This document shows, in pieces, positions 28,062-37,494 of a stretch of DNA of 64,000 nucleotides. Where the stretch lies: NCBI GenBank assembly GCA_964504595.1, contig CAZDEE010000004.1:1-64000 (forward strand), read 5' to 3'. A program made the position numbers and the translations under genes. How positions within the stretch are numbered: the stretch's first letter is position 1; each line of letters starts with the position of its first letter. The notes below the pieces were generated by a model. That model did not search any database. It was given only the letters and a program-made list of their open reading frames with translations, and had not been told where the DNA came from. Origin of the DNA: CAG-826 sp964504595 (GTDB taxonomy: Bacteria > Bacillota_I > Bacilli_A > RFN20 > CAG-826).

Positions 28062-29163
28062 TAAATATGAATTATTATTGTCTAAAGAAACATTTGATAA
28101 ACTTTATAATATGAATAATGTTTCTTCTAAATATTCAACTTCCTTTTTATATAATGTTTATAAAAATATCATTTCTTCTTTAATTAAAGTGTTTGAAAGT
28201 CAAAAAGTAAATCCACTTGGAAGAATTCAACCATTTGCGGTTATTAAGTATTTACTTAGTGAACATATATATTCAACTTTAGGAATGAATGATGAAGATA
28301 TTAAGAAAATTGAAGAAAATGAAGTTTATAATCAAAAAATAGCAAGCATAGTTATTGATAAATACTTTACAATTGACCACTTAGAATATAGTGAAGGAAC
28401 TTTAGGAGATCATTATTATCCTCCAATTACTTCAATGAAATTATATATTAATTATATGCTTCATTCTTTAAAAAAGTTTAAGCAAAAAGATCCTGAGAAA
28501 ACACTTTTAATTGATATAATTCATAAAGGTCTCAGAATGTGTCAATGTATATGCAATTTATTATCTACCGGATTTGAGACTGAAGCATTTTCTACCTGGC
28601 GGACTCTTCATGAAACTGAATGTAACGCAATTATTTTATTTAAGTATGGAAAACCGGTTATAGAATCATATCTTAAGCATATTAAATATGGATTAGCGTT
28701 TAGAAATTCATTATCAAGCAAAGAAGAAACTGATGAAGTTTTTGAAGAAATTAAATCTAAAATGAGATATTATGGATTAAAGAGCAAAGATATGAAACGT
28801 TTTATTGAATGCGGTTGGTTATATGCTGTTCCTAATATTTTAGAAAATAAAGATTTTAGAATTAATTTTAGAAATGGCGTTGAATTAGTCGCGGGACTTT
28901 CAGAAAAGAATTCTTTTTACGAAATGTCATCTGAAATTGCTCATTCATCACCATTATTAATATATTCAAATCGAGAATTCTTCTTTTATATGAGCATCAT
29001 ATGTATGTATGAATCATTTCTTAGATTAGAAAAAATATTTAATTTAATATATACAGAAACTATGCAAGATGATGATTTGAAGTCCTATCAAGTTGTAAGA
29101 CAAGTTTATTTACCACAGCTTGAAATGATATTAAGTATTGAACAAAAAAAGTTAAATAAATAA
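28054..29163 (+). CDS. Uncharacterised helical protein, possibly DUF5677-like
   Basis: This is a mostly helical protein of 369 residues, without signal peptide. The middle part (SLKKFKQ, GLRMCQCICNLLSTGFETEAF, then TWRTLHETECNAI) has the look of the DUF5677 family, in which an R-x2-(H/L)E helix pair and a late histidine helix (here SSEIAHSSP) are kept. The assignment is from memory and tentative. DUF5677 proteins often accompany defence or toxin-like genes but have no proven function. The start at 28054 is set by GGAGG at 28040-28044. It is coupled to the preceding gene and ends at a bidirectional terminator. Confidence 0.6.
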   Translation: MDNKYELLLSKETFDKLYNMNNVSSKYSTSFLYNVYKNIISSLIKVFESQKVNPLGRIQPFAVIKYLLSEHIYSTLGMNDEDIKKIEENEVYNQKIASIVIDKYFTIDHLEYSEGTLGDHYYPPITSMKLYINYMLHSLKKFKQKDPEKTLLIDIIHKGLRMCQCICNLLSTGFETEAFSTWRTLHETECNAIILFKYGKPVIESYLKHIKYGLAFRNSLSSKEETDEVFEEIKSKMRYYGLKSKDMKRFIECGWLYAVPNILENKDFRINFRNGVELVAGLSEKNSFYEMSSEIAHSSPLLIYSNREFFFYMSIICMYESFLRLEKIFNLIYTETMQDDDLKSYQVVRQVYLPQLEMILSIEQKKLNK

Positions 29164-29165
29164 AG

Positions 29166-29190
29166 AAAGAGACACGGTTGTGTCTCTTTT
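29166..29190. terminator. Bidirectional terminator between convergent genes
   Basis: AAAGAGACAC and GTGTCTCTTT form a 10-bp perfect stem around GGTT. It serves the plus-strand gene ending at 29163 and overlaps the stop codon of the minus-strand kinase-like gene. Confidence 0.88.
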
Positions 29191-30832
29191 AAACATCTTG
29201 GAAACATGAATCACCAATAAATTCACGAAGTAATGAATTACATGGAATATATTTATCATCAATATCGACAAAGTATTTTAAGAATTTAATTAAGCGCTCC
29301 GCCATAACGAAGTATGGAGAATCTTTTTCAACACTAGTTAGAAGTGGTAGGGCGTATTTTTTCATGACACACAATTCATATGGTAGCAATGAATTAAATA
29401 CATAATCCGCGCCTTCTTGTGTTCCATAAATCCAAGTAAATTCGCCTTTTCTAACACTTGGCCACATTGAGAAAGTCATTTCTGAAGGAGCGTTTCTAAA
29501 CTTTTTATCACGAACTAATCTTCTTAATAAACGGAGATCAGTTAAGGAAATTGGATTGTGATTATCAAGATTTATTTGCGCTTGTGGGGCAATATAAATT
29601 TTAAATTTTTGGTGTTTAGGAACAAGAGAAGTCAATTGGTCGTTTAATGCATGAATTCCTTCAATAATTAAAGGTTGATCACTATCGATTTTTAATATAC
29701 GACCAGGAACTCTTTTTCCTAAAGTGAAATCAAATTTAGGTAATTGGACTTCCTCACCATTAATTAAATCTAGCATGTTTTGATTGAATAAATCGATGTC
29801 AAGGGCATAAATGCTTTCTAAATCAGGATTTCCATCTTCATCTAAAGGTGCTTGATTACGAGGTAAGTAGTAGTCATCAATGGAAATTCTTATTGGGCGA
29901 ATACCACGTGATAATAATTCTATTCTTAAACGATTCGCAAAAGTTGTTTTTCCTGAACTCGATGGTCCAGCAATACATATAAGGCGAATGTTTTCGATAT
30001 CGGTCTCAATTCTCGTACCTAAATCATTAAGCATAGAATTATGACGAGCCTCACACATATTAATAAAATCAATGGTATTACCTTCTTCTACATATTTGTT
30101 AATTCCAGCAATTGAATCAGCGGAGACTATTTTAGCCCAAGTATGGGATGCTTTTAAGGTACGTCCAAAGGTTGGAGCGTCTTGGAAATCTGGAATTTCT
30201 CCATTTGCTTCGGAGCGAGGATATTGAACGATTATTCCAGGATGGTAAATACGGATACGATATGATTTTAGATATCCTGAACTTGGTACCATATGTCCAT
30301 ACATATAATCTAAGAAGCCATCACATTCATATAAATGAACAGTTTTTTCTGGTCGATATTTTAAAATATCAATTTTATCTTCAAAACCTCTTTCTTTAAA
30401 AATTTCTAAAGCTTCACTATTTGAAACAATTTTACGAGTAAATGGCAAATCAAGTTCTATTAATCTATCCATTTCTGTTTTAATGTTTTTAACCATCATT
30501 GAATCTATACGAATATCTTTATTTAAAATTTCAATAAATATTGAACGGGAAACATTGTAACTAAAACGAATTTTGATATTAGGGTAGATGCGAGAAAACG
30601 CCATTGCGACGAGATATCTTAATGAGGCCTCATAAATACGGATTGCTTGTTGATCTTTGCATGTTAAAAATTGAATATCAGCATCATAATATACTTCATA
30701 ATTTAATTCACGAAGACGATTATTTACCATTGCACATATTACATCTTTTCGATCTTCGCCAATTATTGAACGTAAAGATATTTTCTTTTCAATGACTTCT
30801 TCTTTGCCATCAAAATGTACTTTAAAACTCAT
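29189..30832 (-). CDS. Uridine-kinase-like P-loop protein with N-terminal TGS-type domain
   Basis: This 547-residue cytosolic protein has two parts. The first ~60 residues (FKVHFDGKEEVIEKKISLR onward) resemble a TGS/ubiquitin-like fold, followed by a threonyl-tRNA-synthetase-like additional region. From near residue 285 a phosphoribulokinase/uridine-kinase domain follows, with Walker A GPSSSGKTTFANR, RISIDDYYL and IIEGIHALN. Similar fusions are widespread in Firmicutes and are annotated as nucleoside kinases, but their substrate is not well established. An in-frame ATG at 30868 exists, but the AGGAGG site lies 7 bases before the ATG at 30832, which is the start used. It is transcribed away from the atp operon. 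Confidence 0.87.
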   Translation of the reverse strand: MSFKVHFDGKEEVIEKKISLRSIIGEDRKDVICAMVNNRLRELNYEVYYDADIQFLTCKDQQAIRIYEASLRYLVAMAFSRIYPNIKIRFSYNVSRSIFIEILNKDIRIDSMMVKNIKTEMDRLIELDLPFTRKIVSNSEALEIFKERGFEDKIDILKYRPEKTVHLYECDGFLDYMYGHMVPSSGYLKSYRIRIYHPGIIVQYPRSEANGEIPDFQDAPTFGRTLKASHTWAKIVSADSIAGINKYVEEGNTIDFINMCEARHNSMLNDLGTRIETDIENIRLICIAGPSSSGKTTFANRLRIELLSRGIRPIRISIDDYYLPRNQAPLDEDGNPDLESIYALDIDLFNQNMLDLINGEEVQLPKFDFTLGKRVPGRILKIDSDQPLIIEGIHALNDQLTSLVPKHQKFKIYIAPQAQINLDNHNPISLTDLRLLRRLVRDKKFRNAPSEMTFSMWPSVRKGEFTWIYGTQEGADYVFNSLLPYELCVMKKYALPLLTSVEKDSPYFVMAERLIKFLKYFVDIDDKYIPCNSLLREFIGDSCFQDV

Positions 30833-31034
30833 GTTTATTCCTCCTATAAATATTAATACATACGCCATTAAAAAATGCGTTCAATATATTTTATAGGCTT
30901 TATCTTCAAAATGCAAGCGGTTACATTTTTATAAAATTGCCACTTTTAAATTAATTTTATGCGATTTATTAACAAATCGAAATTGTGGGCAAAATAATAC
31001 TATAAAAATTTTAAAAAACCATAGCAAAAATTAA

Positions 31035-31063
31035 TACAAACTTAATTTAAATGTTGCTATAAT
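31035..31063 (+). promoter_or_regulatory. Extended -10 promoter of the atp operon
   Basis: TATAAT at 31058-31063 is preceded by TGC, forming an extended -10. The weak -35 TACAAA (31035-31040) is spaced by 17. It lies 37 bases before the atpI start. The rest of the 268-base gap up to 30832 is AT-rich. Confidence 0.65.
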
Positions 31064-31100
31064 AAAAATGATGACAGAGTCATCAAGAAGGGAAAGGAAC

Positions 31101-31490
31101 ATGAAGAAATATTATTATTCTTTACCAGAAAATAAAAGAATTATATTTTGGATGATTTTAGTTTCTATATCTGTGGTAATAGCTTCTTCATTTTGCTTTT
31201 TTTTAAACTTATACGGAATTCCCTTAGGCATCATTTTAGGAACTATTATAAGTATTTTAAATTTTAAGCTCTTAGAAAGACAAACAATCAAGTGCTTTTC
31301 TTCAAGAAAACCTGCGATTGTAGCGGTGTCTTACTATTTGCTTAGAATGCTTATATATGCATTAGGATTAATTCTCGCAATCATTTTAAAAAAATACGCT
31401 ATTCCCTTATTTGAAGTATTTGCAGTTTTAGGTGCTTATATACTTTCTAAAATTGTATTGCTAGTTTATGGGACAAAAGAAAGGGGCTAA
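31101..31490 (+). CDS. atpI: ATP synthase subunit I-like protein
   Basis: This 129-residue protein has four predicted helices (about 16-34, 38-58, 75-98 and 104-124). Position at the head of the atp operon and topology identify it as AtpI, the chaperone-like protein that assists c-ring assembly. AtpI sequences are poorly conserved, so context carries most of the assignment. The start at 31101 fits the AAGGGAAAGG ribosome site. An earlier ATG at 31068 would lie within or just after the likely transcription start. It is 3 bases from atpB. Confidence 0.8.
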   Translation: MKKYYYSLPENKRIIFWMILVSISVVIASSFCFFLNLYGIPLGIILGTIISILNFKLLERQTIKCFSSRKPAIVAVSYYLLRMLIYALGLILAIILKKYAIPLFEVFAVLGAYILSKIVLLVYGTKERG

Positions 31491-31493
31491 GAA

Positions 31494-32279
31494 ATGAAAA
31501 AGAACTTATTAAAAAATATTTCTATTGGCTTATTAACGCTAATTTTCGTAGCGGTTATTGTTTACTTTCTTTTAACTTCTTCAAATATACCTGGAGAAGT
31601 ATATAGCTCGATTATTATTGTCTTATTATGCGTTACCTTTTTCTTCATTGTATTTTTAAAAGCAAGAAAAACTGATCCTTTAAAGAAGCCAAAAGGAATT
31701 ATGTTAGCTGCGGAAATTGCTGTTGATAAAATTGAATCATTGGTCGTTAGCAATATGGGTGAAAAGTTTAGAGATTTTAGTGGTTATATGACCGCGGTTG
31801 TAGCTTATGTATTTATGTGTTTTACAATCGGGTTACTTGGTTTACCTTCACCAATGACATATTATATGGTTCCTTTATCAATCGCACTTTGTACATTTGT
31901 CTTAATTCACGCAACAAGTATTAAATATACCAAGTGGGGATATTTTAACCGGTACTTAAGTCCATTACCAGTATTCCTACCAATCAATTTGCTTTCAATG
32001 TGGGCACCATTAATTTCATTGTCATTTAGGCTATTTGGTAATGCGATTTCTGGTTGGGTCTTAATGACCATTGCCTATGAAGCATTAAAAGAATTATCGA
32101 ACGCAATAACGGGGCTTCCATATTTTGCCTCACCATTTGTGGCTCCATTATTACATGCGTATTTCGATATATTTTCTGGATATATCCAGACCCTGGTCTT
32201 CTCATCGTTGACAATGATGTTTATTTTACAAGAAGTTCCAGATGTAGATGCTACATTAGATGTAGTTGAAGATAAGTAA
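31494..32279 (+). CDS. atpB: ATP synthase F0 subunit a
   Basis: This 261-residue membrane subunit forms the ion half-channels against the c-ring. The essential arginine is in SLSFRLFGNAISG, and the C-terminal helix region (PLLHAYFDIFSGYIQTLVF) is typical. The first 85 residues, with two hydrophobic helices and a basic stretch (KARKTDPLKKPKG), are less conserved. It lies within atpIBEFHAGDC. Confidence 0.96.
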   Translation: MKKNLLKNISIGLLTLIFVAVIVYFLLTSSNIPGEVYSSIIIVLLCVTFFFIVFLKARKTDPLKKPKGIMLAAEIAVDKIESLVVSNMGEKFRDFSGYMTAVVAYVFMCFTIGLLGLPSPMTYYMVPLSIALCTFVLIHATSIKYTKWGYFNRYLSPLPVFLPINLLSMWAPLISLSFRLFGNAISGWVLMTIAYEALKELSNAITGLPYFASPFVAPLLHAYFDIFSGYIQTLVFSSLTMMFILQEVPDVDATLDVVEDK

Positions 32280-32297
32280 TCGAAAGGAGAAAAAATT

Positions 32298-32582
32298 ATG
32301 TTATCAACTATTTTATTAACTGTTACTGAGGGTGTTGTTTCAAGCGGAATTACTGATAAAGGTTTAGCCGCAATTGCTGCCGCAATCGCTGTTTTAGGTG
32401 GTATGGCTTGTGCTATCGGTGAAGGATGGACCGCTATAAAGGCTGTTGAAGGTGTTGCTCGTAATCCAGAAGCACAACCACAAATTCAAAAAACAATGAT
32501 GTTTGGTATGGCCTTAACTGAGACAACTGGTATTTATGCATTAATTGTCGCTTTATTAATTTTATTCTTTGTCGCAATGTAA
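32298..32582 (+). CDS. atpE: ATP synthase F0 subunit c with two-carboxylate ion site
   Basis: This 94-residue hairpin subunit forms the rotor ring. Helix 1 ends in AIGEGWTAIKAVEGVARNPE (loop RNPE), and helix 2 carries the ion-binding ALTETTGIYALI. The second-helix carboxylate is E75. In helix 1, E42 occupies the position of Gln32 in the Na+ c subunit of Ilyobacter, 33 residues before E75 as in that protein (32 and 65). T76, T77 and Y80 match Ser66/Thr67/Tyr70 ligand positions. This is the two-carboxylate Na+ motif described for Fusobacterium nucleatum, so Na+ coupling is likely. This remains inference until tested. Confidence 0.96.
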   Translation: MLSTILLTVTEGVVSSGITDKGLAAIAAAIAVLGGMACAIGEGWTAIKAVEGVARNPEAQPQIQKTMMFGMALTETTGIYALIVALLILFFVAM

Positions 32583-32598
32583 TTAGGGGATGATTGTT

Positions 32599-33165
32599 AT
32601 GTTGAACAGTGCATTTAAAATTGCTGATTCATCACTAACTTTATTTGATCTTGGTATTGAGGCTGAAGACTTTATTAATAAATTATTTCCAAGTGGAATT
32701 GAATCTTTAATTGTCCAATTATTATCATTTCTTGTTTTAGCTATCGCGGCGATTTATTTATTTTACAAGCCTGTAAGGAGAGTCCTTAATGAACGAGCGG
32801 AGTATGTTGAAAATCATATTCATACCGCTGAAGAAGCTTCTAAGGAAGCGACAGCAAGATTAGAGAATTTAGATGAAGAAATTGAAGATAAAAAAAGAGA
32901 AGCACAAGGTATTATCGAAAATGCAAGAGCGATTGCTGTAAAAGAAAAAGAATCTATTATTTTAGAAGCTTCTAAGGAAGCAACTAGAATTATGGATGAG
33001 GCTAAGGAAGATATTGAATTGAGTAAAGAAAAAGCCCGTCAAGAAATCCATAATGAAATTCTTGATGTTGCTTTAGAAGCATCAAAAGTTATTCTTGGAC
33101 GTGAAGTTAATGATTCTGATCATCAACGTTTAGTCGAAGATTTTATAAAGGATGTTGGTAAATAA
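32599..33165 (+). CDS. atpF: ATP synthase F0 subunit b
   Basis: This 188-residue stator subunit has one membrane helix near residues 32-55 (LIVQLLSFLVLAIAAIYLFYKPV) followed by a long charged coiled coil. The helix contacts subunit a, and the coiled coil reaches delta. The AGGGG at 32585-32589 is 9 bases before the ATG at 32599, favouring this start over the ATG at 32590. Its stop overlaps the atpH start (TAATG). Confidence 0.94.
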   Translation: MLNSAFKIADSSLTLFDLGIEAEDFINKLFPSGIESLIVQLLSFLVLAIAAIYLFYKPVRRVLNERAEYVENHIHTAEEASKEATARLENLDEEIEDKKREAQGIIENARAIAVKEKESIILEASKEATRIMDEAKEDIELSKEKARQEIHNEILDVALEASKVILGREVNDSDHQRLVEDFIKDVGK

Positions 33166-33701
33166 TGGATAGTTTAGCTTCCCGATATGCCTTAGCAATG
33201 TTTGATATTGCTCTTGAAGAAAATAAAGTTGAAGAATATCAAGAAAAAATAAAATGTGTGAGAGAATTATTAAATGAAAATCCGGATTATGTGCGGGTTC
33301 TTTCGTCATATTTTTTATCCACTAAAGAAAAGCACGAATTAGTGGAAAAAGCCTTTAAAGATCTTGATTCTAAACATATTATTTCATTTTTAAAAGTTAT
33401 TATTGATAATCACCGCGTGAATGAAATACATAATATTCTTCAAGAATTTCATACTTTGTGCAATGAATATTTAGGAATTGATGAAGGATTTGTTTATTCG
33501 GTTGTTCCTTTAAAAGGGGAGCAAATTAAGCAAATTGAAGAAGCTATTTCTTTGAAAATGAAGGTTAAAGTTGAACTACACAATACTATCGATGAGCGAC
33601 TTATCGGTGGAATTAAAGTCGTTGTTAATGATCATGTATATGATAGTTCGTTATTACATAAAATTGATTTTCTTAAAAAGGAAATTAGAAAAGAAAGGTA
33701 G
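33165..33701 (+). CDS. atpH: ATP synthase F1 subunit delta
   Basis: This 178-residue OSCP/delta subunit connects the b stalk to the top of F1. The N-terminal helical bundle begins SLASRYALAMFDIALEE. The C-terminal strand contains DERLIGGIKVVVNDHVYDSS, the family's most conserved block. One-base overlap with atpF suggests coupled translation. Confidence 0.94.
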   Translation: MDSLASRYALAMFDIALEENKVEEYQEKIKCVRELLNENPDYVRVLSSYFLSTKEKHELVEKAFKDLDSKHIISFLKVIIDNHRVNEIHNILQEFHTLCNEYLGIDEGFVYSVVPLKGEQIKQIEEAISLKMKVKVELHNTIDERLIGGIKVVVNDHVYDSSLLHKIDFLKKEIRKER

Positions 33702-33710
33702 GTAGTAAGC

Positions 33711-35216
33711 ATGAATATAAAAACCGATGAAATAAGCGCGCTTATAAAAGCGCAAATAAAAGAATATGATCAACAAATCGAAAGTAAAGATGTTGGAACT
33801 GTAATTACTGTCGGTGATGGTATTGCTCTTGTTTATGGTCTAGATAAGGCAATGCTTGGAGAATTACTTATCTTTCCAGGTGATATTTATGGTATGGTTC
33901 TTAATTTAGAAGAAGAGCATGTTGGAGTTGTTCTCTTTGGAAATGACCGAGGTATTAAAGAAGGTGACATCGTTAAAAGAACAGGCAAAGTTGTTGAAGT
34001 GCCTGTTGGCGATGTTTTATTAGGTCGTGTCGTTAATGCTTTAGGACAACCTATCGATGGATTAGGTGAAATTAAAACAATAAAGACTAGACCAGTAGAA
34101 AGAATTGCTCCTGGGGTAATGAGCCGTGAATCTGTTAATACACCTTTACAAACAGGTATTACCGCGATTGATGCGATGATTCCAATTGGTAGAGGTCAAC
34201 GTGAGTTAATTATTGGTGATCGTCAAACTGGTAAAACAGCGATTGCAATTGATACAATTATTAATCAAAGAGGAAAGAATTGCTTATGTGTATACGTAGC
34301 AATTGGACAAAAGAATTCAGCGGTAGCGTTAATTGTTGAAAAGCTTAAGAAATATGGTGCGATGGAATATACTACCGTTGTTTCCGCGACTGCTTCAGAA
34401 TTAGCCCCTCTTCAATATATTGCACCTTATTCAGGTGTTACTATTGCTGAAGAATGGATGGAACAAGGAAAAGATGTTTTAATCGTTTATGATGATTTAA
34501 GTAAACACGCAGTTGCTTATCGAACAATGTCATTGCTTTTAAAACGTTCTCCAGGAAGAGAAGCTTATCCAGGAGATGTATTCTATCTTCATTCAAGATT
34601 GTTAGAAAGAGCTTGTAAATTAAATAAAGAAAATGGCGGAGGTTCAATTACTGCACTTCCAATTGTTGAAACGCAAGCAGGTGATATTTCCGCTTATATT
34701 CCTACAAATGTAATTTCTATTACAGATGGACAAATATTCTTGATGAGTGAATTGTTTAATGGAGGCCAAAGACCAGCTGTCGATAGTGGTTTATCGGTAT
34801 CTAGAGTTGGAAGTGCCGCTCAAATTAAAGCGATGAAACAAGTTTCTAGCTCTTTAAAAATTGAACTTGCAAATTATCATGAATTACAAGCATTTTCACA
34901 ATTTGGTAGCGATCTTGATGATTCAACTAAGAAGATTCTTCATCATGGGGAAATACTTATGGAGGTATTAAAGCAACCTCAATATGTTAATTATTCGGTC
35001 GAAAAACAAATAATTGACCTTTTTGTGGCCAAAAATCGATATTTAGAACAATTAGAAATTAGTGAAGTTAGAAATTTCTTAGATAAATTGTTTGATCATA
35101 TAAATTCTAGTCATAAAGAAATAATTAACCAAATAAGTAGTGAAAAAGTAATTAGTAATGAATTAGAGTTAGCGCTTAATGAAATTATTAGTGAGTTTAT
35201 AAAATTAAATTGTTAA
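33711..35216 (+). CDS. atpA: ATP synthase F1 subunit alpha
   Basis: This 501-residue non-catalytic nucleotide-binding subunit has P-loop GDRQTGKTAIAID near residue 169, the VYVAIGQKNSAVA block, and the alpha arginine-finger signature around YIPTNVISITDGQIFL and SGLSVSRVGSAAQ. It has the usual family length and is located between atpH and atpG. Confidence 0.97.
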   Translation: MNIKTDEISALIKAQIKEYDQQIESKDVGTVITVGDGIALVYGLDKAMLGELLIFPGDIYGMVLNLEEEHVGVVLFGNDRGIKEGDIVKRTGKVVEVPVGDVLLGRVVNALGQPIDGLGEIKTIKTRPVERIAPGVMSRESVNTPLQTGITAIDAMIPIGRGQRELIIGDRQTGKTAIAIDTIINQRGKNCLCVYVAIGQKNSAVALIVEKLKKYGAMEYTTVVSATASELAPLQYIAPYSGVTIAEEWMEQGKDVLIVYDDLSKHAVAYRTMSLLLKRSPGREAYPGDVFYLHSRLLERACKLNKENGGGSITALPIVETQAGDISAYIPTNVISITDGQIFLMSELFNGGQRPAVDSGLSVSRVGSAAQIKAMKQVSSSLKIELANYHELQAFSQFGSDLDDSTKKILHHGEILMEVLKQPQYVNYSVEKQIIDLFVAKNRYLEQLEISEVRNFLDKLFDHINSSHKEIINQISSEKVISNELELALNEIISEFIKLNC

Positions 35217-35244
35217 ATATTTTTGATGAAAGGAGATTGAAATT

Positions 35245-36084
35245 ATGAGTCAAGGACTAGCCTTAACTAAACGAAGAATGAAGTCGGTAGATTCTACAAA
35301 AAAGATTACTAATGCAATGAAATTAGTAGCAACTGCTAAACTTAAAAAGTGGAAGAACTCGATGGCGGAATCATCTTTATATAGTGATTCATTAATGAGT
35401 TTGGTTAAAGAAGTATTTTCAAATGTTGAAGACATTGAATCTCCTTATTTAAAAGAAAACGATGTTGATAAAAAATTATATATAGTAGTTACATCAACCT
35501 TAGGATTATGTGGAGGATATAACTATAACTTATTTAAAGTTGTTGATTCTTTAATTAAAGAAAATGATGATGTGATTGTTATAGGGGCAAAAGGAATGCG
35601 TCATTTCAAAGATCGTACTGAAACTATTAATTTAGATTATGTTGATTTATGTAATGATTTTGAAGAAAAAATTGTTCGTCAATTAAGTGAAAAAGTATTA
35701 AAAGATTATGCTTCAAATAAATATGGAGCAATTAATCTAGTTTATACTCATTATGTTAATCAATTAACATTTACCCCAGAATGTTTAACATTGCTACCAT
35801 TATCTATGGAAAATAGTGGTGATAAACCATTAACAGACATTATTATGGAACCTAGTAAAAAGGAACTTGCAGAATCATTGATTCCATTTTATTTTAATTC
35901 AATTTTATATAATAAATTATTAGAATCAATTGTTTCTGAGCAAGCTTCAAGAAGAACCGCAATGGAAAATGCAACAAACAACGCAACTGAAATTTATGAT
36001 GAGTTGCAAATAGAATATAACAAAGAAAGACAAGCACAAATTACCCAAGAAATCACTGAAGTGATTGGTGGAGCAAATAAATAG
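35245..36084 (+). CDS. atpG: ATP synthase F1 subunit gamma
   Basis: This 279-residue central stalk has the N-terminal helix LTKRRMKSVDSTKKITNAMK and the C-terminal helix with EQASRRTAMENATNNA. These form the coiled coil inside the alpha-beta hexamer. The central Rossmann-like part contains LGLCGGYNYNLFK. A GGAGAT ribosome site follows a 28-base gap from atpA. Confidence 0.97.
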   Translation: MSQGLALTKRRMKSVDSTKKITNAMKLVATAKLKKWKNSMAESSLYSDSLMSLVKEVFSNVEDIESPYLKENDVDKKLYIVVTSTLGLCGGYNYNLFKVVDSLIKENDDVIVIGAKGMRHFKDRTETINLDYVDLCNDFEEKIVRQLSEKVLKDYASNKYGAINLVYTHYVNQLTFTPECLTLLPLSMENSGDKPLTDIIMEPSKKELAESLIPFYFNSILYNKLLESIVSEQASRRTAMENATNNATEIYDELQIEYNKERQAQITQEITEVIGGANK

Positions 36085-36096
36085 GAGGATAAACTT

Positions 36097-37494
36097 ATGA
36101 ACAATATTGGTAGAATTGTCCAAATTGTTGGACCAATTGTGGACGTTCGTTTTAAGAAAAATAAATTACCAGATTTGCTAACAGCTTTAAAGATTATCCG
36201 TGATGATGGTGAAACTTTAGTAATTGAAGTCAGCCAACATATAGGTGATGATTTAGTTAGATGCGTATCGATGGGACCTACAGAAGGATTAGTTCGAAAT
36301 ATGGAAGTAATCGATACTGGCGCACCAATAAAAGTTCATGTTGGCCAAGCTACATTAGGAAGAATGTTTAATGTTTTAGGTGAACCAATCGATGGACTTG
36401 GAACTGATAATTTAAAAGATTCTCCTATGCATCCAATTCATCGTTTAGCTCCTACATATGAAGAACAAAGTACAAGTTCAAAAATGCTTGAAACTGGTAT
36501 TAAGGTCATAGATTTACTTTGTCCTTATGTTCGTGGTGGTAAGGTTGGTTTATTTGGTGGAGCTGGAGTTGGAAAAACTGTTTTAATCCAGGAATTAATT
36601 AATAATATCGCTACAGAAAGAGGCGGAATTTCCGTTTTTGCTGGTGTTGGTGAAAGAACAAGAGAAGGTAATGATTTATATCACGAAATGAAACAATCAG
36701 GAGTTCTTGAAAAGACAGCGTTAGTATTTGGTCAAATGAATGAACCACCAGGAGCTAGAATGAGAGTCGGATTAACCGGTCTTACAATGGCGGAATATTT
36801 TAGAGATCAAGAGAATCAAGATGTTTTATTGTTTATTGATAATATATTTAGATTTACTCAAGCTGGTAGTGAAGTTTCCGCTCTTTTAGGAAGAATGCCA
36901 AGTGCGGTTGGTTATCAACCTACTTTGGCAACAGAAATGGGACAATTACAAGAAAGAATTACCTCGACAAAGAATGGTTCGATTACTTCAGTTCAAGCAA
37001 TTTATGTCCCAGCGGATGATTTAACCGATCCGGCCCCAGCAACGACATTCTCACATTTGGATGCCAAGACTGTTTTAGATAGAAAGACTGCTGCTTTAGG
37101 AATTTATCCTGCGGTAGATCCTCTTGAATCTTCTTCTCAAATCTTAGATCCAAATATTGTTGGAGAAGAACATTATGAAGTGGCTCGTGGTGTTCAACAA
37201 ATATTACAAAGATATAAAGAATTACAAGATATTATTGCTATTTTGGGAATGGATGAATTATCTGAAGAAGATAAAATTATCGTTGCTAGAGCAAGAAGAA
37301 TTAGAAATTTTCTTTCTCAACCATTCCATGTTGCGGAAACGTTTAATGGATTTGAAGGAAAGTATGTATCTATTAAAGATACAATTCGTAGTTTTAAAGC
37401 TATCTTAAATGGAGAATACGATTATCTTCCTGAAGCTGCTTTCTTATATGTTGGAACTATTGAAGATGCTGTTGAGAAAGGTAAAACTTTATAA
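36097..37494 (+). CDS. atpD: ATP synthase F1 subunit beta
   Basis: This 465-residue catalytic subunit has Walker A FGGAGVGKTVLIQEL near residue 153, the catalytic glutamate in GVGERTREGNDLY, Walker B in VLLFIDNIFRFTQAGSEVS, and the DELSEED lever as MDELSEEDK. All expected motifs are intact. Confidence 0.98.
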   Translation: MNNIGRIVQIVGPIVDVRFKKNKLPDLLTALKIIRDDGETLVIEVSQHIGDDLVRCVSMGPTEGLVRNMEVIDTGAPIKVHVGQATLGRMFNVLGEPIDGLGTDNLKDSPMHPIHRLAPTYEEQSTSSKMLETGIKVIDLLCPYVRGGKVGLFGGAGVGKTVLIQELINNIATERGGISVFAGVGERTREGNDLYHEMKQSGVLEKTALVFGQMNEPPGARMRVGLTGLTMAEYFRDQENQDVLLFIDNIFRFTQAGSEVSALLGRMPSAVGYQPTLATEMGQLQERITSTKNGSITSVQAIYVPADDLTDPAPATTFSHLDAKTVLDRKTAALGIYPAVDPLESSSQILDPNIVGEEHYEVARGVQQILQRYKELQDIIAILGMDELSEEDKIIVARARRIRNFLSQPFHVAETFNGFEGKYVSIKDTIRSFKAILNGEYDYLPEAAFLYVGTIEDAVEKGKTL

